This document shows positions 1-7,490 of a stretch of DNA of 19,724 nt, piece after piece. Position numbers and translations under genes: made by a program. The stretch covers positions 1 to 19,724 of the forward strand of contig CALJMB010000113.1 of NCBI GenBank assembly GCA_937982515.1, in the 5' to 3' direction. Below the pieces are notes generated by a model. That model was not told the DNA's origin and did no database searches. It saw only the letters and a list, made by a program, of their open reading frames with translations. Each line of letters begins with the position of its first letter. Within the stretch, counting starts at the first letter, position 1. Origin of the DNA: an uncultured Balneolaceae bacterium. Its GTDB lineage: Bacteria; Bacteroidota; Rhodothermia; Balneolales; Balneolaceae.

Positions 1-1376
1 CCGAACCAGTACTCTCCGATTTTGTCACGCCTTTTAATCAGTGTTTCTGTCAGGTAGCCTGCCGCATTGGGGTCGGAAATCTGTCCTGCTTCAACAAGGG
101 CGCGAATATCATCGTCCGTAAAGCTCATTACGATCTTGGCGCCCCAGAAGCCGTCCCGGGGGGTGGCTTTCTCGAATGCGGGGTTGGGATACGAGGTAAC
201 CCAGTTGCCCGGATCAAATAGTTCGGCTTCGTAATAGCCTACCGCCGGATAATAAGGCCGGTTTTTTGCTTCCGGCCTGGCCCAGGGTTTAACATAAAGG
301 CCAAGGCTGGCATACAGTAACCCCATATAACGCGGGTCATAGCGATACTCCTGGCCTCTCTTTGTCTGTTTAAGGGTATTACCGGTAGTGCCCAGCGTGG
401 AACCCATATCCAGCAGATAGTGGCGGATGTAGTTGTTCCCCTCTTCATTTATGTAAACAGCCATGGTGTTGGCGTGCCGGCGATCGGTATCGTTCAGCCA
501 GGAGGCCAGTACCCGCAGGCCCCGCACTTCCCGGCGGTCTTCGTGCGGGACCCGATCGTTGGGGTCGCCTTTAAGCAGCCCCATGAAATTCCAGGGACCG
601 ATGGGCTTTCCGTCTACAAACTTACTGGCCAGCACCCGCACTTTCCCGTCGCCGCGTATGTATGCCTTGTTCAGGATCTCCTGCAAGTCGGCAGCGGTCA
701 TGGGCTGCTCCTTGCCATCCTTCGTAACGGTAGCGTCTTCATCTATGAAAAGCTGCTGTGGATCCAGATAGGTTATGCTGTTTTGGGGTACAAAGTAGCC
801 GGCGGCATAGAAGATGTTTGTGGCGATTACCTCTGAAGAAGATTGCAGCTCCGGATAATCCGGCTGATCAATTTTAATGATAAAAATATTATCCCTGGCA
901 TCTTTTATGGTAAAACCCGGTGTGACGCCATCAGATTTTCCACGGATAACGGCTATGGCCCGGCTGGTATCGGGTGTTTCACCGGGTTTAACAGGGCCTT
1001 GTTTCAGTTCCCGCGACGTCATAGGATCTGTATAATGGCGGTGCGTATACCAACTGGAGTTCGGCACTTCGTCCAGCACGTTTACGTTTTTAGCTTCATC
1101 TCGCCCGGTTATGCCGATAAGGCGGCCTATATTTTGAAACAAACGGCCCAGGTCCAGATTCTTCTCCACCTGGTAGAAGGTGGACAGGTAGAGCGATTCC
1201 CACTCGAAATGTTCTTCCGTTTCAGGGGGTTCGGGGATATGTTGGTTATCAGGATCGAAGGTTTTAACAGGGCCTGAAGTATAGGGCCGGGTTGAGCCGC
1301 AGGCGCTGAGGGTTGCCAGGAAGACCACCAGCAACAGCCGTGTATTAATAAAATGTCTGTAAGATTGAGTGTACAT
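1..1376 (-). CDS. Kinase-fold-like lipoprotein, 3' end beyond window (partial)
   Basis: The gene starts at the ATG at 1376 and stays open to the left edge, giving 458 visible residues with no stop. The N-terminus is a lipoprotein signal peptide (hydrophobic LLLVVFLATLSAC, lipidated Cys26). Kinase-like signatures then appear in the right order. There is a strand ending in FIIKID (Lys168) and a helix with Glu182 (SSSEVIATNIFYAAGY). A catalytic-loop-like stretch NDTDRRHAN follows, with Asp298 and Asn303 five residues apart as in the DRHxxN motif of HipA and PI3/4-kinase-like folds. LLDMGS (Asp323, Gly325) resembles a DFG metal-binding motif. Seeing these motifs is direct; assigning a kinase fold is inference, and activity is unproven. 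It is the last visible gene of a minus-strand operon, 46 bp after the metallophosphoesterase gene. It would act on the periplasmic or surface side of a membrane. A non-kinase relative of the fold is the main alternative. Confidence 0.6.
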   Translation of the reverse strand, partial: MYTQSYRHFINTRLLLVVFLATLSACGSTRPYTSGPVKTFDPDNQHIPEPPETEEHFEWESLYLSTFYQVEKNLDLGRLFQNIGRLIGITGRDEAKNVNVLDEVPNSSWYTHRHYTDPMTSRELKQGPVKPGETPDTSRAIAVIRGKSDGVTPGFTIKDARDNIFIIKIDQPDYPELQSSSEVIATNIFYAAGYFVPQNSITYLDPQQLFIDEDATVTKDGKEQPMTAADLQEILNKAYIRGDGKVRVLASKFVDGKPIGPWNFMGLLKGDPNDRVPHEDRREVRGLRVLASWLNDTDRRHANTMAVYINEEGNNYIRHYLLDMGSTLGTTGNTLKQTKRGQEYRYDPRYMGLLYASLGLYVKPWARPEAKNRPYYPAVGYYEAELFDPGNWVTSYPNPAFEKATPRDGFWGAKIVMSFTDDDIRALVEAGQISDPNAAGYLTETLIKRRDKIGEYWF

Positions 1377-1422
1377 TCTGTTTTTCACTATCGTTACATA
1401 TTTTAGGCCGGGTCATAATCCG

Positions 1423-2619
1423 TTATGGATTAGTATATAATACCCTGCGGTAGACCGGCTTTCCTTGCGGGTTGTCGTCTTCGGGTGTCCAGAAGGATAG
1501 CACAACGCCGGTTTCATTGATGTCGATACGCGCGAATCCTTTATGTTTATAGGCAAAGGCGGCCGTTTTCCCCCGGCGCACATAGCTTTCTACCGTCCCG
1601 CTGCCGCTGATGATATAATGCCGGCCATCAACGGGGTGGTATTGCAGGCTATGATCGTGGCCCGATGCATAAGTCAGCCTGGGATGTTGTTGAAAGATGC
1701 GAATCAGTTGCTCTCGCAGCCGTTTATAATCTTTATATGGCAGATCCTGCGGATACCCGACAAACTTTCTGTACAGAGGCACAGCCGAACCTATGACAGG
1801 CAACGGGATATAAAGAGCATCGTGCACCCTTAGCAGAGGGAATACGTGATCCGTAAATGGAGAATAACCTCCGTGAGTGCCGTTACTGAATATCGGGTGA
1901 TGGGCTGCTATAAACAGATTGCGATCGAGATTCTGCCGTACCAGAGAGTCTACAGCCTGGATGAACAGACCCTCGCTACCGGCTGAACAGGCATCCGGGC
2001 CTGGTTTTTCGTGTGGATATAGCCACCATGAGGTATCGAGCAGCAGCAAAGTATTGGAAGAATCGAGCGTCACTTCAACGGGGCCGGGACAGCCGTTATC
2101 GGGTAAAAAGGAAATCCGGCCACCTGATTCAGATTCAATATAGTTTTGCTGCCGCAGGATAGACTCCAGGCCATTCGGCTCACTGTTGTTCCAGTCGTGG
2201 TTGCCGGGGATAAAAAAGGCGCGCCCCGGGTACCCTTTCAGTATGTGCAGCTGTGTGTCGATTCTGCGTTCCGAGTCGCCCCGTTCGGGATGGCCTTCCG
2301 GAAGTAAGCCATGGGTGTAAATATTATCACCCATAAACACCACGGCAGAGTGTTTTCCGGCTTCCTCAAGCTGCCGGCGGAGAGCGGCCAGGTTAGGTTC
2401 TAACGGTTCGGTGGAAGGATCCCCCGTATCGCCGATTAAGAACAGGGTAAACTGGTTGTCCGGAACGGGTAGTTCCGTTGCCCTGTAATCGGGACGCTCT
2501 TCAGCATGTTTATAATAAGGAGAACTGGCACCGCATCCTGCCGTTGTGAGTATAAGAGCGGCCAGCATCAGCAGGTAAAGGTGCCGAAGATTCGTTTGTT
2601 TAAGCTTGTATCGGTTCAT
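1423..2619 (-). CDS. Calcineurin-like metallophosphoesterase lipoprotein
   Basis: A 398-residue secreted phosphoesterase. The reading frame extends five codons further to a TTG at 2634, but the ATG at 2619 is preferred. The signal peptide ends in a lipobox (LTTAGC, Cys29). The complete dinuclear metal-site signature of the calcineurin-like family is visible: GDTGD (63-67), GDN (97-99), GNHD (139-142), the double His of AAHHPIF (240-241) and GHDH (320-323). A segment around residues 265-300 (YIPLPVIGSAVPLYRK, then QDLPY) resembles the metallophosphoesterase part of large Bacteroidota proteins in which this domain is fused to an Omp85-type barrel; that comparison is from memory. Here the barrel is a separate gene immediately upstream, 124 bp away. 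The substrate is unknown. The kinase-like and nucleotide-carrier neighbours point to a phosphorylated or nucleotide substrate outside the cytoplasm, which is inference. Confidence 0.9.
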   Translation of the reverse strand: MNRYKLKQTNLRHLYLLMLAALILTTAGCGASSPYYKHAEERPDYRATELPVPDNQFTLFLIGDTGDPSTEPLEPNLAALRRQLEEAGKHSAVVFMGDNIYTHGLLPEGHPERGDSERRIDTQLHILKGYPGRAFFIPGNHDWNNSEPNGLESILRQQNYIESESGGRISFLPDNGCPGPVEVTLDSSNTLLLLDTSWWLYPHEKPGPDACSAGSEGLFIQAVDSLVRQNLDRNLFIAAHHPIFSNGTHGGYSPFTDHVFPLLRVHDALYIPLPVIGSAVPLYRKFVGYPQDLPYKDYKRLREQLIRIFQQHPRLTYASGHDHSLQYHPVDGRHYIISGSGTVESYVRRGKTAAFAYKHKGFARIDINETGVVLSFWTPEDDNPQGKPVYRRVLYTNP

Positions 2620-2648
2620 AATTATACTTTTCAAATAGCATAAGATAA

Positions 2649-2736
2649 CAACAGACCGGGTGTTCGCTATAGCCCTGTCTCCGTTATACCCCTCTCAGAG
2701 TGTGAAACCCTGGCAGGGTTATAGCGGGATCTGTTG
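2649..2736 (-). other. Intercistronic inverted-repeat structure between barrel and phosphoesterase genes
   Basis: The 124-bp gap holds nested inverted repeats. The main arms are CGCTATAGCCCTG (2665-2677) and CAGGGTTATAGCG (2714-2726), 13 bp with one mismatch. Outer arms are CAACAGA (2649-2655) and TCTGTTG (2730-2736). A small AACCC/GGGTT hairpin lies inside the loop (2706-2720). There is no U-tract after it on the minus strand, so it is more likely an RNA processing, stabilising or attenuation element than a full terminator. It could also be a dispersed palindromic repeat. Confidence 0.5.
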
Positions 2737-2743
2737 CTGACTT

Positions 2744-4174
2744 TTAAAAATTCATGGTGAATTCCAGCAGCCCGCGGGTTGTTTCTTTACTGAATGCCAC
2801 TTCTACGCGGAACAGAAAATCGGAGGAGGTCATAAACCGCAGCCCTGTTCCCACAGAGCCGCGAAAGTTATCCAATGCCAATTCGCTGTATTTGTTAAAA
2901 ACCTGTCCCTGGTCGGTAAAGATAACGGCGTCCCACGTATCCCAGATGGGATAGCGGTACTCCAGTGTCAGCAGCAGTGAACCCAGATTCCGGAAGCGGT
3001 CTTGTGCATATCCTCTGAGGTTGTCGGCATCTCCCAGGATACTCTGTTCCAAAAAGGGTATTTCACTGTTTCCCAGGGGATCTCGTTTTTCCAGCCGTGT
3101 ACGAAAAGCCAGGCGCCGGGTAAGGGGCAGGCCGGGAATGGGCAGATATTGTTGCCACTCTCCGTAGTAGTGCAGGAATTCATAACGGTTGCTGTTCAGG
3201 CTGTGATTATAGCGGATTCCTGCATCGAAAAGCGCCCCTGAGTAGGTACGTATTTTTGTCTGCTTAAAGTTCCAGGTTGTTGTAACACGACTGACCAGAT
3301 TGGTATTTCTGTTCTCCAGGAGGCTATTCCGGAAATCGAATGTAAAGGCCAGGCCGGCATTCAGAAGCGTGGTAAGGCCATATCCGGGAGTTTGGTCGGA
3401 CAGCGGTATAATATCCGGCTGGTTTGTTGCGGGCGTGGCGCCGTAAATATCTGTGTGCCTGATCCCTCCCGTTATCATTCCGAACAGATTCGGGCGTATC
3501 AGGTAACCAAGCTCGGTCTGAACAGAATATTCGTCTATTTCATACGAGGCTCGGGTGAGTTCGAGCTCGTCACCGGGTTCCAAAAAGAAATTTTCATCGT
3601 CATCGCTTCTGATGTTACCCTTGATGTTAAACTGAAAGCGCCGGTGCTGTTCCGGCGGAATCAGGTAGTTTAACCCGGCTTTGAAGTTGGTGTTTCCTGA
3701 GTAGAACAGGTTTAAATCAACGGAGTGGTTTCTGCTAAACGCATTCCTGTTAAAGTAGGTGACGCCTGCTGCGAAGGGGGTGCGCCCTCCAACCGAAATA
3801 TTGGGATAGAACCCCGCCGTACGGTCGTCATTGAGGAAGAAGTTTAACAGTTTTTGATCGACCTGGTTTTCAGTAACCCATATCACAGACCATTTAAGAG
3901 GAAGGACAGCTGTATGAAACAGATAGGCAGGCAGTTTAAGTAACTGGCGGGCGAAGACGGGACGGGCATCATAAGGGATGGAGTCGGGATGAGGTTGTGA
4001 AGGAATCGTATCGGTTAAGGCAGCCTCCCCATTCTGAGTTTCCGGAAAGGGAAAGGCAGGAACTGTCCGCGTCTCCGCCCGGGTTGGAGCAGCCACTAAA
4101 AAGCAGGCGATTAAAGCAATAAGACTACTCCATCGGGGGGACCGGGGGTAGATCACGGGTTTATCCAATATCAT
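2744..4174 (-). CDS. BamA/TamA-type outer-membrane beta-barrel (Omp85 superfamily, no POTRA)
   Basis: A 476-residue protein with an N-terminal signal peptide (hydrophobic stretch about residues 17-30, likely cleavage after TRA, about residue 33). The rest is alternating aromatic beta-strand sequence from about residue 120 to the end. The Omp85 hallmark LRGY is at 386-389 in the context DNLRGYAQDRFRN, followed by strands such as LLLTLEYRYPIW. The last strand ends in Phe (LLEFTMNF), as expected of a protein inserted by the BAM complex. The region before the barrel (residues 34-115) is too short and unlike POTRA repeats, so it is not BamA itself. It starts 10 bp after the NTT-like gene and precedes the phosphoesterase gene, so the three are probably co-transcribed. 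Its likely job is an outer-membrane pore or secretion and anchoring channel; the cargo is unknown. Confidence 0.85.
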   Translation of the reverse strand: MILDKPVIYPRSPRWSSLIALIACFLVAAPTRAETRTVPAFPFPETQNGEAALTDTIPSQPHPDSIPYDARPVFARQLLKLPAYLFHTAVLPLKWSVIWVTENQVDQKLLNFFLNDDRTAGFYPNISVGGRTPFAAGVTYFNRNAFSRNHSVDLNLFYSGNTNFKAGLNYLIPPEQHRRFQFNIKGNIRSDDDENFFLEPGDELELTRASYEIDEYSVQTELGYLIRPNLFGMITGGIRHTDIYGATPATNQPDIIPLSDQTPGYGLTTLLNAGLAFTFDFRNSLLENRNTNLVSRVTTTWNFKQTKIRTYSGALFDAGIRYNHSLNSNRYEFLHYYGEWQQYLPIPGLPLTRRLAFRTRLEKRDPLGNSEIPFLEQSILGDADNLRGYAQDRFRNLGSLLLTLEYRYPIWDTWDAVIFTDQGQVFNKYSELALDNFRGSVGTGLRFMTSSDFLFRVEVAFSKETTRGLLEFTMNF

Positions 4175-4184
4175 GAAATCTGCA

Positions 4185-6908
4185 CTACTTTATATTCAGA
4201 GATGTTTTAATCTGCGGCCCGTTCCACCACAGTACCAACGGCCTTTTGATGTTTTTATCAAGTTCTGATTTAAGGGCTGAATGATCCAGATTAATCAAGA
4301 ATGAAAAAGCTTCTTCTTTAGTTCTGACAGATGTGTTAAAAGAATTTTCGTGTAGTTGTGCGGAGTGATGTTTCTCCAAAATGGGCAGCAACAACTTACG
4401 TGTTTCCCATGCAATTAAGTTTTCAATAAACTCGATTGCATCAGCTCTCAGGAAGGAATTATGCCCTGTAATGCCCCGATACGCGTTGGTGATGTCTTCA
4501 CGGTTATGGGTCAGGCATAACAGCCGGAAAATATTTTCAAAACTTTGGTTGATCTCATACTCGATTATATCGGCCACACGATCAGTAAAGACAAGGTCTT
4601 GTCCTTGGTACATGTGCAGTACCTTCATCAGTTTTGAGTAACGCGCAATTTCAATATTGATATTTTTTGATGTAACCTGCTGATGTAAAGTAAAAGATTC
4701 ATCTTTACTTCTCAGGCGTAAAAGAGCTTTAATTACACCGTGTCTGACCGGTATGGAGCATCGTTCCAGGCTCATTACAAGAAGTCGCCATGACTCTTCA
4801 GAGACTGTTTGAGAAAACAGCCAGGGAATGTACTGGCGGATGGATTCCGGCAGCTCGTTATCATTCATGTGGTCATATAAGGCGCCGAAAATACTTTCCC
4901 CGTATCGGCCCAGAGCCTGCTCGGCCGTCTTGCGATGCAGTTCATCTCCCAGAAGCCATATCAGTTCATTGGTAAATTGCCTGTCCATCGTCTCGCCGGC
5001 ACTGATTATAGCCTCATTCACAACAGACGGCGCCTCGTCCTGAAGAAGGATCTTTAGCATCCAGGCTCTGTCGCTGGTATAGGTTTTGCCCAAAACCTTG
5101 GCCGTTTGGCGCCGTAATTCCGTTGCTTCCTCTCCCTTGTAATCCAATGCGTCTTTCAGTATGCGGTCGGTAATCAGCTCCCGCTCTTCGGCTCCGCCCT
5201 CTTCGGCGATCAGACCAAAGGCAGCGGCCCGAACGCGTACATCCTCATGCTCAAGGCCGATATGGAGTTTTCCTAACCAGTCTCCTTCGCAAAACTGATA
5301 AATATATCTGATGGTTTCCATACGTATGTCGGGATTTGGGTCGTAGACCAGATCGATCATATTATCCACAAACCCCGGTAATTCCTTCTCGCGAAGCAGC
5401 TTTAGTGTTTCCAGGCGAATCTTTTCTCTTGGGTCTTTAAGCAGCTTCCTCAGATGTTTTTCCGGGAGTTCATAATTCGCTTGTCTGAATCTTTCCAGCG
5501 CGGTGAGAATATCGGATTCCTGGCCGCTCTTCAGCAAGCGAAGCAGAGAGTAGTAAGAGATATCATTGAATGGCTCCACTTCATCAGAACTTCTGTTTCG
5601 TCCGGAATTTACCTGTCGCCTCAGCGATTTTCGGAACTGGTCGATATAGGAATTGCTGACCATTTTGGCTATGATAATCCAGAGCAGCAACAACGTCACG
5701 ACAACCAGGCTTAATTCCCTTACCCCGAATCCGAGGCCGAAGGTTAACCCTGTCAGCAATATACCCGCCAAGCCCTGGGCTCCGTGATCTACGAAAAGGT
5801 CTACGAATACCTTAACCCTCTTTTTTAGCTGTGTTTTCAGCGGTATAAATAAGAGCTCTCTGCCTGTGCGGTCTATCGAGTGTTTGAGCGACTGGTCAAC
5901 TCCCCGGCTGATAGTGCCGGCGATAAGCCCGGGAATGAGCAGCATGCCGCCGGCGCTGATCAGTAAAGCCACTGGCAACAGCAGAACGGCGCCGGAAACC
6001 CCGTACTTTTTAGTAAAATAGGTACCGACAAAAAACTGAAGCAAGAAGGCGATCAGGCTCACCCGGCCATAGAACCGGCCCATGAAACTGGTCAGAGCCG
6101 CTTCGCTGGCAAAGGCGCTTTCGGCAACGGACTTGAATTGAAAATCAATAATTGTAGTTACAACAACGGCCGTCCCGATCAATCCTGTAATCAGAAGAAG
6201 ATGTTTGTTATTTAAAATCTCTTTGATGGGATTAGCGGAAGCGTTCACAGGAGACGATTCAGCCGGGTTCATCTGCTTGTCATCTGCCGGGTTGTCTTGC
6301 AGGGTTAAAATCCATGATATCAGCGGTACTGTGGCCACAAGCATGACGACGCTAATCAGCAGCAGGTATTTGGGAGAGACCCCATATTGATTGATAAGAA
6401 GACCGGTCATCTCTCCTCCTGTAAAAGCGCCAGCGATAGCTCCCATACTTAAAAAGCCGAATACCTTTCTGGCTTGAACGGAGTTAAAGATCGTATTCGC
6501 AAACAGCCAAAACTGCGAAGTAATAAGAACACCGTATATGCTCACCCAAATATAAAAACCATAATAAAGAAGCCGGCTGTTGGTGTCTATCTGAGACCAG
6601 ATTAAAAACAGATTGGCTGCAAGAAACAGAGTAACAATATTAATAACCCATCCGACAGACATTCTCTGGGCAATCCGGGAATAGCCAACAGAAATAGGAA
6701 TGACCGCTATAGCGGTAAGGATAAAAACAAAAGGCAGGCTATGGGCCCCTACCTGCTCCAGGAATAGGCTGTCCCGAACCGGTTTGAGTAGGTACAGCGT
6801 ATTCAGCAGGATAAAGTTATACAGGAACATGGATAAGGCTTTGATCCTTTCATCCGGCTCCAGGGCAAACAAGGCCTTAATATTGTTTCTGTTATTCTTG
6901 ATACTCAT
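4185..6908 (-). CDS. ATP/ADP-translocase-like (NTT/TlcA-type) carrier with C-terminal HEAT-like domain
   Basis: A 907-residue inner-membrane protein. Residues 1-420 hold about 11-12 hydrophobic helices with NTT-family features: FLYNFILLNTLYLLKPVRDS near the start (27-46, resembling the RPLKD region), and ELLFIPLKTQLKKRVKVFVD (351-370), which matches the E.LYiPL...K.K..iD signature of nucleotide carriers. The family exchanges ATP for ADP or moves other nucleotides across the inner membrane, and is best known from intracellular bacteria and plastids. Residues 450-890 are soluble alpha-helical repeats of HEAT type, for example DPREKIRLETLKLLREKELP and DPNPDIRMETIRYIYQFCEG. It is the first gene of the operon with barrel, phosphoesterase and kinase-like genes. 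Its ATG is preceded by no clear Shine-Dalgarno but by a 13-bp palindrome. The fold family is well supported; actual nucleotide transport is inference. Confidence 0.8.
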   Translation of the reverse strand: MSIKNNRNNIKALFALEPDERIKALSMFLYNFILLNTLYLLKPVRDSLFLEQVGAHSLPFVFILTAIAVIPISVGYSRIAQRMSVGWVINIVTLFLAANLFLIWSQIDTNSRLLYYGFYIWVSIYGVLITSQFWLFANTIFNSVQARKVFGFLSMGAIAGAFTGGEMTGLLINQYGVSPKYLLLISVVMLVATVPLISWILTLQDNPADDKQMNPAESSPVNASANPIKEILNNKHLLLITGLIGTAVVVTTIIDFQFKSVAESAFASEAALTSFMGRFYGRVSLIAFLLQFFVGTYFTKKYGVSGAVLLLPVALLISAGGMLLIPGLIAGTISRGVDQSLKHSIDRTGRELLFIPLKTQLKKRVKVFVDLFVDHGAQGLAGILLTGLTFGLGFGVRELSLVVVTLLLLWIIIAKMVSNSYIDQFRKSLRRQVNSGRNRSSDEVEPFNDISYYSLLRLLKSGQESDILTALERFRQANYELPEKHLRKLLKDPREKIRLETLKLLREKELPGFVDNMIDLVYDPNPDIRMETIRYIYQFCEGDWLGKLHIGLEHEDVRVRAAAFGLIAEEGGAEERELITDRILKDALDYKGEEATELRRQTAKVLGKTYTSDRAWMLKILLQDEAPSVVNEAIISAGETMDRQFTNELIWLLGDELHRKTAEQALGRYGESIFGALYDHMNDNELPESIRQYIPWLFSQTVSEESWRLLVMSLERCSIPVRHGVIKALLRLRSKDESFTLHQQVTSKNINIEIARYSKLMKVLHMYQGQDLVFTDRVADIIEYEINQSFENIFRLLCLTHNREDITNAYRGITGHNSFLRADAIEFIENLIAWETRKLLLPILEKHHSAQLHENSFNTSVRTKEEAFSFLINLDHSALKSELDKNIKRPLVLWWNGPQIKTSLNIK

Positions 6909-6915
6909 AGTTGTA

Positions 6916-6928
6916 GCTTTTAAAGCTC
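6916..6928. promoter_or_regulatory. 13-bp palindrome in the leader of the NTT-like operon
   Basis: AGCTTTTAAAGCT reads the same on both strands except at its centre. It sits about 8 bases upstream of the NTT-like start codon, so it could be an operator half-pair or a short hairpin affecting initiation. Function is not known. Confidence 0.25.
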
Positions 6929-6939
6929 CCTGAAATCGT

Positions 6940-6967
6940 ATTTTATTGGTTCCCTGTTTTAGAACAA
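6940..6967 (-). promoter_or_regulatory. Candidate sigma70-like promoter for the NTT-like operon
   Basis: On the minus strand a TTGTTC box (6967-6962) and a TAAAAT box (6945-6940) are separated by 16 bases and lie about 30-60 bases upstream of the ATG at 6908. No strong Bacteroidota-type TAnnTTTG box was seen here, so this is only a candidate. Confidence 0.3.
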
Positions 6968-7490
6968 GAAATTAAGTGTACCTGTTTAACTCTTATAAAC
7001 AGTAATTATTTGTGATTTATTCAGATTGAAATAAGCTGTTTAGCTGGCTTCAATATCGCTTAGCGGCTAGCCATTTACCGCATTATAAATGCCCATTGGC
7101 TTACAGTTTTTCCGTCAGTCTTTATTATCTGACCCATATCCAGGGTTGACACGGTTAAAAATAATCCCGCTAGCAGATTTGGACGACCGTATTTGCATAT
7201 TTACGGGATAACATACTAAAGGATTCATATTTTTTTAGACTAAATTCATCTTATCAATTAAACATGAATGCTGTATGTTTTAGGGTGTGTTGACGTCCTC
7301 AGGCTGAACGTCAACACACCCTAAGTTACTTAACATTAAACAGCATATCTGGCAAACTATTGTTTATGGTTACTTTTTCATGGTGCCTCACGTATTTGGA
7401 ACATCTAATACACAAGTCGGCCGGCGGTTAACTATTTTGGTTTCAGTTGACAGACTTTATTACCGGCTTTCGTTCTGAAGCCCGCCACCG
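6968..7490. other. Gene-free gap between efflux locus and NTT-like operon
   Basis: This AT-rich stretch separates the outer-membrane factor gene stop (7491) from the leader of the NTT-like operon. No ORF longer than about 20 codons with a convincing start was seen. It holds the perfect 17-bp inverted repeat at 7280-7324, and a weak GGCTT/AAGCC hairpin (about 7465-7482) just after the efflux gene stop. The rest has no recognisable structure. Confidence 0.6.
7280..7324. repeat. Perfect 17-bp inverted repeat (possible IS/MITE tip or terminator hairpin)
   Basis: TTAGGGTGTGTTGACGT (7280-7296) is perfectly complementary to ACGTCAACACACCCTAA (7308-7324), with an 11-base spacer. Neither strand continues into a T-run, so it is not a classical intrinsic terminator. 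The arm sequence AGGGTGTGTTGAC looks like transposon-end sequence of IS5-type elements as remembered, so two fused terminal inverted repeats of a decayed element is the leading alternative. Confidence 0.7.

Noticed and set aside
420..1277. Plus-strand frames opposite the kinase-like gene (138 and 144 residues)
   Set aside because: They are shadows of the minus-strand gene, which has a signal peptide and ordered motifs; the plus-strand products look like no known protein.
6968..7490. Possible small RNA or short peptide genes in the long gap
   Set aside because: Apart from the inverted repeat, no hairpin with T-run, no promoter-terminator pair and no ORF above about 20 codons was convincing.
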